This document shows, piece after piece, positions 59,285 to 64,000 of a DNA stretch of 64,000 nucleotides. Source of the stretch: Epiperipatus broadwayi (lineage: Eukaryota; Onychophora; Udeonychophora; Euonychophora; Peripatidae); the NCBI GenBank assembly GCA_028023455.1, contig JAQFVV010012423.1, positions 8,658,269 through 8,722,268 of the forward strand. The letters run 5' to 3'. Each line of letters starts with the position of its first letter. The first letter of the stretch is position 1. Under the pieces are notes generated by a model. It saw only the letters and a program-made list of their open reading frames with translations. It ran no database searches and was not told the DNA's origin. The translations under genes were made by a program, and so were the position numbers.

Positions 59285-61790
59285 AAAAATCATGATTATC
59301 ATCATTTTTGACCACTATCAATCCATAGGAGGATGAAGGTCTCTCCAAGTTCAATCCATCTTCTCCAATCTTTAGCCTCTCTTTTCCATATCACCCTTGC
59401 ACATTTTGTTATTTCATATCATCCATCTCACATGTGGTCTCTTTAATCTCTTGGAATCCAGTTTAACATTTTAACTGTCCATCTATTATCATCTCTTCTA
59501 GCATCCAGCTCAACTCCACTTCAGTCTCTTAATTCCTTTTATTATGCCTGTAACACCTATTTGTTCTCTTATGTATGTATTTCGTTTTTGATCTCTTTTT
59601 GTTACTCCTAAAATGATTCTCACCATAGTCTGAAGTCCTTATATTTCTCTTCTGTTAAGTGTCCAAATCTCAGATCCATTGGTAAGAACTGGTAAAACAC
59701 TTTTCTTAAAAACCTTTTTTTTTTTTCAAACACGTAAGCCTATTTTCTTTTAGTATTAAATTGTTTTTATCAAAAGCACTCCAACCAAGTTATGATTAAT
59801 TTTATCCATTATGTTTCCATCTGTAGTAATAATCTGATCAAGGAATTTCTCATTGCTAACTTCTTCTAACTCATCATGATCAATCAATATTTTTATCTTT
59901 TGAGAAAATCCATTAAACCTTACTTTAATCTTTTTAATGTTTATCTATAGTCCCACTTTGTTATTTTTATCTGATAATTCTTGCAACATTTCATGAAGTT
60001 GTAAAGCATTATTTGCAAAAACAATTATATCATTTGAAAAATCTAGATGACTTAAATAATCTCCATTTACTTTTATTTCTTTAGCTTCCTATTTTAATTC
60101 ACAAAATATTTCTTGCAGCAGTGCTGTAAAAAGTTTTGGAGATATGGAGTCACCCTGTCTTTCACCTTTCTCAAGGTTAATCTTCATATTATTATTATGT
60201 AATGTAATTGTTTCTGTTGTATTTTTATAAATATTCTTCAAATTATGATAATATCCTGGGTCTATACTTGGTGATTCAATGCTTTAATATGCTTATAGAA
60301 TCAAATGCTTTTTAATAATCTACAAATCCAAAGCATAATCACAATTCATATTCATTGATTCTTTCTATAACTTCTCTCAATACTTGTCTATGACTAATTG
60401 CACTAAAATCATTTTTAAATCCAGCTTGTTCTTTTGGTTATTTGAAATCCAAAGTTCTCTGTAGATGAGTTGTAATTATCATGGTAAATTTTTTTTGTAT
60501 AAAATTGATAAAAAACTGATAGGTCTGTAATTTGTAATATCTTTATCACCTTTTTAAAATATTAATATTAATACTGCATTCCTCCAATCATCTGGTTCAT
60601 CTTTATCATTTAGACATTTGGTATATAATTTTGTCAAAATTTTTTTATTTCTTCACCTGCTTCTTTTAAAATATTGATTATAATTCCATCATTACTCAGG
60701 AGTTTTTCTCTTCTACATATTTCTCACTTCTTCATTTAAAATCCTGGGCAATTCACAAAATATAATAGTTGTAGGAGATACTTTTCTTTGTTTTTTATTA
60801 TTATATAATTCTTGATAGAGTTCTTCTACACATTTCATGATGTCATCTTTCTTTTTAGTAATAGTTTCATCTTTTTTTTATTGCAGAAATAAGTTTCCTA
60901 CCAACATCAAAATGTTGTTTGATACTCTTGAGACTTTTATTCTCTTCTATAATTTTCTTGCTAGACCACAATTATACTTTCTTATATTATTATCAATTCT
61001 TTTTCACACCATTTTTCATCATTCAAGATATTCAACCCTTCTTAATGCATCATTTTTATATATTTTCAAACTCCTTCTCTTCTTCATAAATTCTCTAGTC
61101 TCAGTAGAAATTTTACTTATTAATTGCTGCTTTTTTCTATCAGCTTTTTGTTGCAGTTTTTAAAAGTGTATTAGTTATTTTCTTATTGATTTCATTCAAA
61201 CCTGAATCATGTTCAAAATCTGTTAATATTTGAAAACGATTTGCGAGCTCTAATTTAAATTCATTAGAATGTTTCTGAAGATTAGGAATATCGATTGTGA
61301 ATATTGTTTTTCTTAATAATTTTTGTCTTTCTAGTTTTGCATCAACATGTATCTTATATCTTACTAATCAATGATCACTTCCTGTTTTGAATTTATTAAG
61401 GACATTACAATCTTGAAATATGTATTTTCCATTAGTCAAAATATAATCCAATTCTGCTGTACCTTCATTTGGATGCTTCCATGTCCATTTTCATTTAATA
61501 TTTTTCTCAAAAAAAAAAAAGAATTCATAATATAAAGTTTTTCTTTTTCTGCAAATTCCATAACTATGTCTTCTCACATTTCTATCATCATAACTAATTT
61601 TAGCTACAGCTCTTTCAGTTTTCAATTGTTTACCAATTCTAATATTAAAGTCTTCCATAACAATTTTAAAGTATTGTTTGGTCTGATCAAAAAGTTTTTG
61701 TACATCCATATAAAAATCCTCTTCATCTCTATGAGAACTAATTGGGCATAAATCTGAATTATCTGCATTTGGTATCTGCTGTTAAGTTGA
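59285..61790 (-). pseudogene. RTE LINE, longest copy, endonuclease to 3' end
   Basis: From right to left on the minus strand: a 1-base frameshift within the endonuclease near 61750; an endonuclease core KIVMEDFNIRIGKQ (61665-61620) and SYDDRNVRRHSYGICRKRK; linker sequence, RT blocks around 60640-60100 and the thumb. The C-terminal block lies near 59700-59460 and the 3' end near 59285, with an ATGATG-like tail. The apex endonuclease residues are partly changed (GDFN reads EDFN). The 5' end is truncated at about 61790. Many stops make it inactive. The plus-strand open frame at 60837-61163 is its antisense. Confidence 0.85.
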
Positions 61791-62118
61791 ATAAAATACA
61801 GAACAATATATTTGTATATAATATACAATTAAGATAAACATTTTATATTATAACATAAGCTTCGAAGATCATGTGATGATTAAGCATCAGAAATCGCAAG
61901 TGAGCTCTTTAACTTTCAAATTTATTGCTGTATGAGTTCACTAAACCATAAAGAATAATAAAATAGTCATTTTTAAAACAGTCTTATAGGTGAGGCTTTT
62001 AAAATAATATTTTAAAATAGTTATCAATTTATTTTATAAGATATACAATATTTTGTACACTATCTGAAGAACATTCATTACCATCGTTTTGTGATCGTTT
62101 CCTAAACTTTATATATAA

Positions 62119-62478
62119 GGTATATGAGCACAGACTTTCACACAACCCACCACTCTATCTCATACACTGATACACTTGAACACATATATGTCGAAAAAAT
62201 AAATAATCATCAATATACATATTTCATGCTATAAACCAGCAATCATGCAATAAGTGCTCAGATATATATATTAAGATAGCCAATCTTCATATTTTAATAG
62301 ACAGGCATATATGTGTAGAGATGATAATCTGGACCAACTGATGATTGCTGGTTTAGCATGAAATACGGATGGTGATTATTTATCTTTTCGACATAAATGT
62401 GTTCAAGTGTATCAGTGTTATGAGATAGAGTAGAGAGTGGTGGGTTGTGTGAAAGTCTGTGCTCATATATCCTATATA
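62119..62478. mobile_element. Foldback derived from the 445-bp unit family, arms of about 160 bp
   Basis: ATGAGCACAGACTTTCACAC at the left is mirrored by GTGTGAAAGTCTGTGCTCAT at the right. The arms pair through ACCCACCACTCT, CTGATACACTTGAACACAT and CATGCTAAACCAGCAATCAT. The central part (TTAAGATAGCCAATCTTCAT) is single-copy sequence from the unit. It arose from a unit that switches strand partway. Confidence 0.72.
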
Positions 62479-62825
62479 TTATATGTATTGATACAGGTAT
62501 ATAATAAGCCTGTATTTCAGTTATTAAACTTTATATAATATATATTCAAAAAGACATGCATAATAAAAGGAAGAAGACATGCATATTTTTTTTGAAAAAT
62601 TGATTTAAAAAAAAATCTGCCATTTTTTAAAATTTAATTTTGATTATAAAGATTTGGTAAAAGTAAAGATTATAATAGCTACCATTTACTAATTAAACTA
62701 GAATAAGCTTAACTATATATAGCAAATGTCAGGTACTTTAGAACCATGTATATATATGCACGCATGAACTTGAAAAAGTATATATTTTCATTCATCTTTA
62801 TATTATTACAAAAAAAATAGCACAA

Positions 62826-63480
62826 ACTTACGCAAACTAGACTCGAGCAGTTGGCGTAATTAAATAAAGTTCACGCATTGCCATTGATATTTTCTACGCA
62901 TGACATTCTGAAAGTTGTATTATAGTATTATATTTCAGATATTCAGATCAGAGTCAACAAATAAAATAATCAAAATAAAAGCACTCCTTAACAACCGAAC
63001 AAAAATAGAGACAAAAAATAACTCGGCGGAATACTTTTTCCAACTGTCATCAATATATGTGCAAACTAAGACATTAGATTAAAATAATAATTCAGTTTAT
63101 AAAATGAATGAAATATTTTTTTTTATTTTTAAATATTATAAAAAATGAAAGGAGCTGTTTTCATATATATGTTTCATTTAGTTATTTTTAATTTAAAATT
63201 TTGTGAGCAACTTTAAAAAAAAAAAAATGTTTACCTTATAATTTAAAATTACGGTACTCCAAAAGAGAACAAGTCCTAGTTTCACGGTCTCAATATTTAG
63301 ATGTTTCGTAATTTACGCGTGCGCAGATTGTACAAAAGAAATATGTTGTTATAGATACCTGACATAAATTTAAAAATCTATAATTACAACATATTTACAT
63401 GTAATCTAATTGTAATTATGTCAAATAAGTTAAAAAGCTCACGCTAGTAATAGCATATGTGTCGCATCGCGTATACATTT
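62826..63480 (-). promoter_or_regulatory. Candidate first-exon and promoter region of the sulfotransferase gene
   Basis: This stretch keeps many more CpGs than the surrounding DNA. On the minus strand it offers two splice donors: GTAAGT at 62831-62826, a perfect consensus, and GTAAAC near 63235. Either could pair with the acceptor at 44263 to give a non-coding first exon. No clear core promoter element was recognised. The assignment rests on CpG retention, donor quality and the need for an upstream leader exon, and it could be wrong if the first exon is outside the window. Confidence 0.3.
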
Positions 63481-63613
63481 CATATCATGCAAATTGCTTG
63501 ATCTGCATTGCAGACATCAGATGTATCTGTCTTCTAGGATAGTTTGGGCTCATACTAGCGACCCATATATATATATATTTTTAGGACTGCGGATGATATT
63601 TGTTTTAATTCAT

Positions 63614-63747
63614 TAATAATGAATTCGCTCTTCATAAAATACTTTCGCTTCGGTTATTGCATTTTTTAATTTCCATGTGTTAATAACGAATTCGCTCTTC
63701 ATAAAATACTTTCGCTTCGGTTATTGCATTTTTTAATTTCCATGTGT
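63614..63747. repeat. Tandem 67-bp duplication, 66 of 67 bases identical
   Basis: Copy one is 63614-63680 and copy two is 63681-63747; they differ only at the seventh base (T/C). Each copy contains GAATTCGCTC and ends with TTTTAATTTCCATGTGT, which is the SINE tail. The duplication is very young. Confidence 0.88.
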
Positions 63748-63837
63748 CATAGGGATCAGCCGGTAAGCGAACCCGCTAACCCGGGACAACTGCTTGTAAG
63801 ACAGCTGTGCTGACCTCTCGACCACCAATGCTTGACA
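63731..63837 (-). mobile_element. tRNA-derived SINE with 14-bp target site duplication
   Basis: On the minus strand the body runs TGTCAAGCATTGGTGGTCGA, then GAGGTCAGCACAGCTGTC, the B-box region TTAGCGGGTTCGCTTACCG and GATCCCTATGACAC, with an A-rich tail. TCGGTTATTGCATT occurs on both sides, at 63717-63730 and 63838-63851. The second family member is nested in the LINE at 45837. It is a clean insertion. Confidence 0.85.
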
Positions 63838-64000
63838 TCGGTTATTGCATTGTAATATATATATATAAGAAAATTGTGATTGCAAAAAGATGCAGATGAA
63901 TGGGTTGCTTATCAACATGTATTAACCATAGTCATGTGTTTTCTGGCGGTTTACTTTTGAATTTAACATCAAGAAATATGTTTTTTCTTTTCAGTTGCCT

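Noticed and set aside
60837-61163. 108-codon hydrophobic plus-strand open frame
   Set aside because: It is the antisense of the RTE LINE linker region on the minus strand.

Overview
This is a piece of an animal nuclear genome that is very A+T-rich, intron-rich and poor in CpG. It carries one recognisable host gene buried in transposon debris. The organism is an invertebrate. The RTE-type LINEs, the tRNA-derived SINEs and a sulfotransferase with an N-terminal membrane segment fit a mollusc, perhaps a cephalopod, but I hold that taxonomic guess with low confidence. No bacterial or viral genome, no CRISPR array and no intact functional tRNA or rRNA gene was seen.

The host gene is on the minus strand. 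Six coding exons at 44258-43970, 32293-32082, 22141-22015, 21416-21322, 10111-9931 and 6647-6535 splice in frame into a 338-residue PAPS-dependent sulfotransferase of the cytosolic SULT family. Every junction is phase-compatible (phases 1, 0, 1, 0, 1). The joined product has the PSB loop with catalytic Lys95, the catalytic His151, the 3'-phosphate-binding Arg173 and Ser181, the GDWK region and the KxxxTVxxxE dimer motif. A splice acceptor four bases upstream of the ATG shows that the 5' leader is split, so the promoter lies further right, perhaps in the CpG-containing stretch at 62.8-63.5 kb or beyond the window.

Layout, left to right. 1-6.5 kb: 3' flank with an inverted-repeat element and a repeat-unit cluster. 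6.5-10.1 kb: exons 6 and 5, with a foldback element in intron 5. 10.1-21.3 kb (intron 4): a dead hAT transposon broken by a 5'-truncated LINE, then an RTE LINE carrying a MITE. 21.3-22.1 kb: exons 4 and 3. 22.1-32.1 kb (intron 2): an RTE fragment, a 1.4-kb composite of a 445-bp repeat unit, a small MITE and a CpG-retaining island at 27.6-30.1 kb. 32.1-32.3 kb: exon 2. 32.3-44.0 kb (intron 1): unassigned DNA, a suspicious poly-C/poly-G tract, an RTE copy with a twin-priming inversion and a solo LTR. 44.0-44.3 kb: exon 1. 44.3-64 kb (5' intron or upstream DNA): a LINE with a nested SINE, a foldback element with a tRNA-like core, an RT remnant, two more RTE copies, tandem duplications, another foldback and a SINE with a post-insertion duplication.

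The coding content is about 1 kb spread over about 38 kb. Nearly all other recognisable structure is mobile DNA. The most unusual items are the tRNA-cored palindrome at 46882-47409, the 445-bp unit that recurs as tandem and inverted copies, the twin-primed RTE, and the SINE whose tail was tandemly duplicated after it landed.
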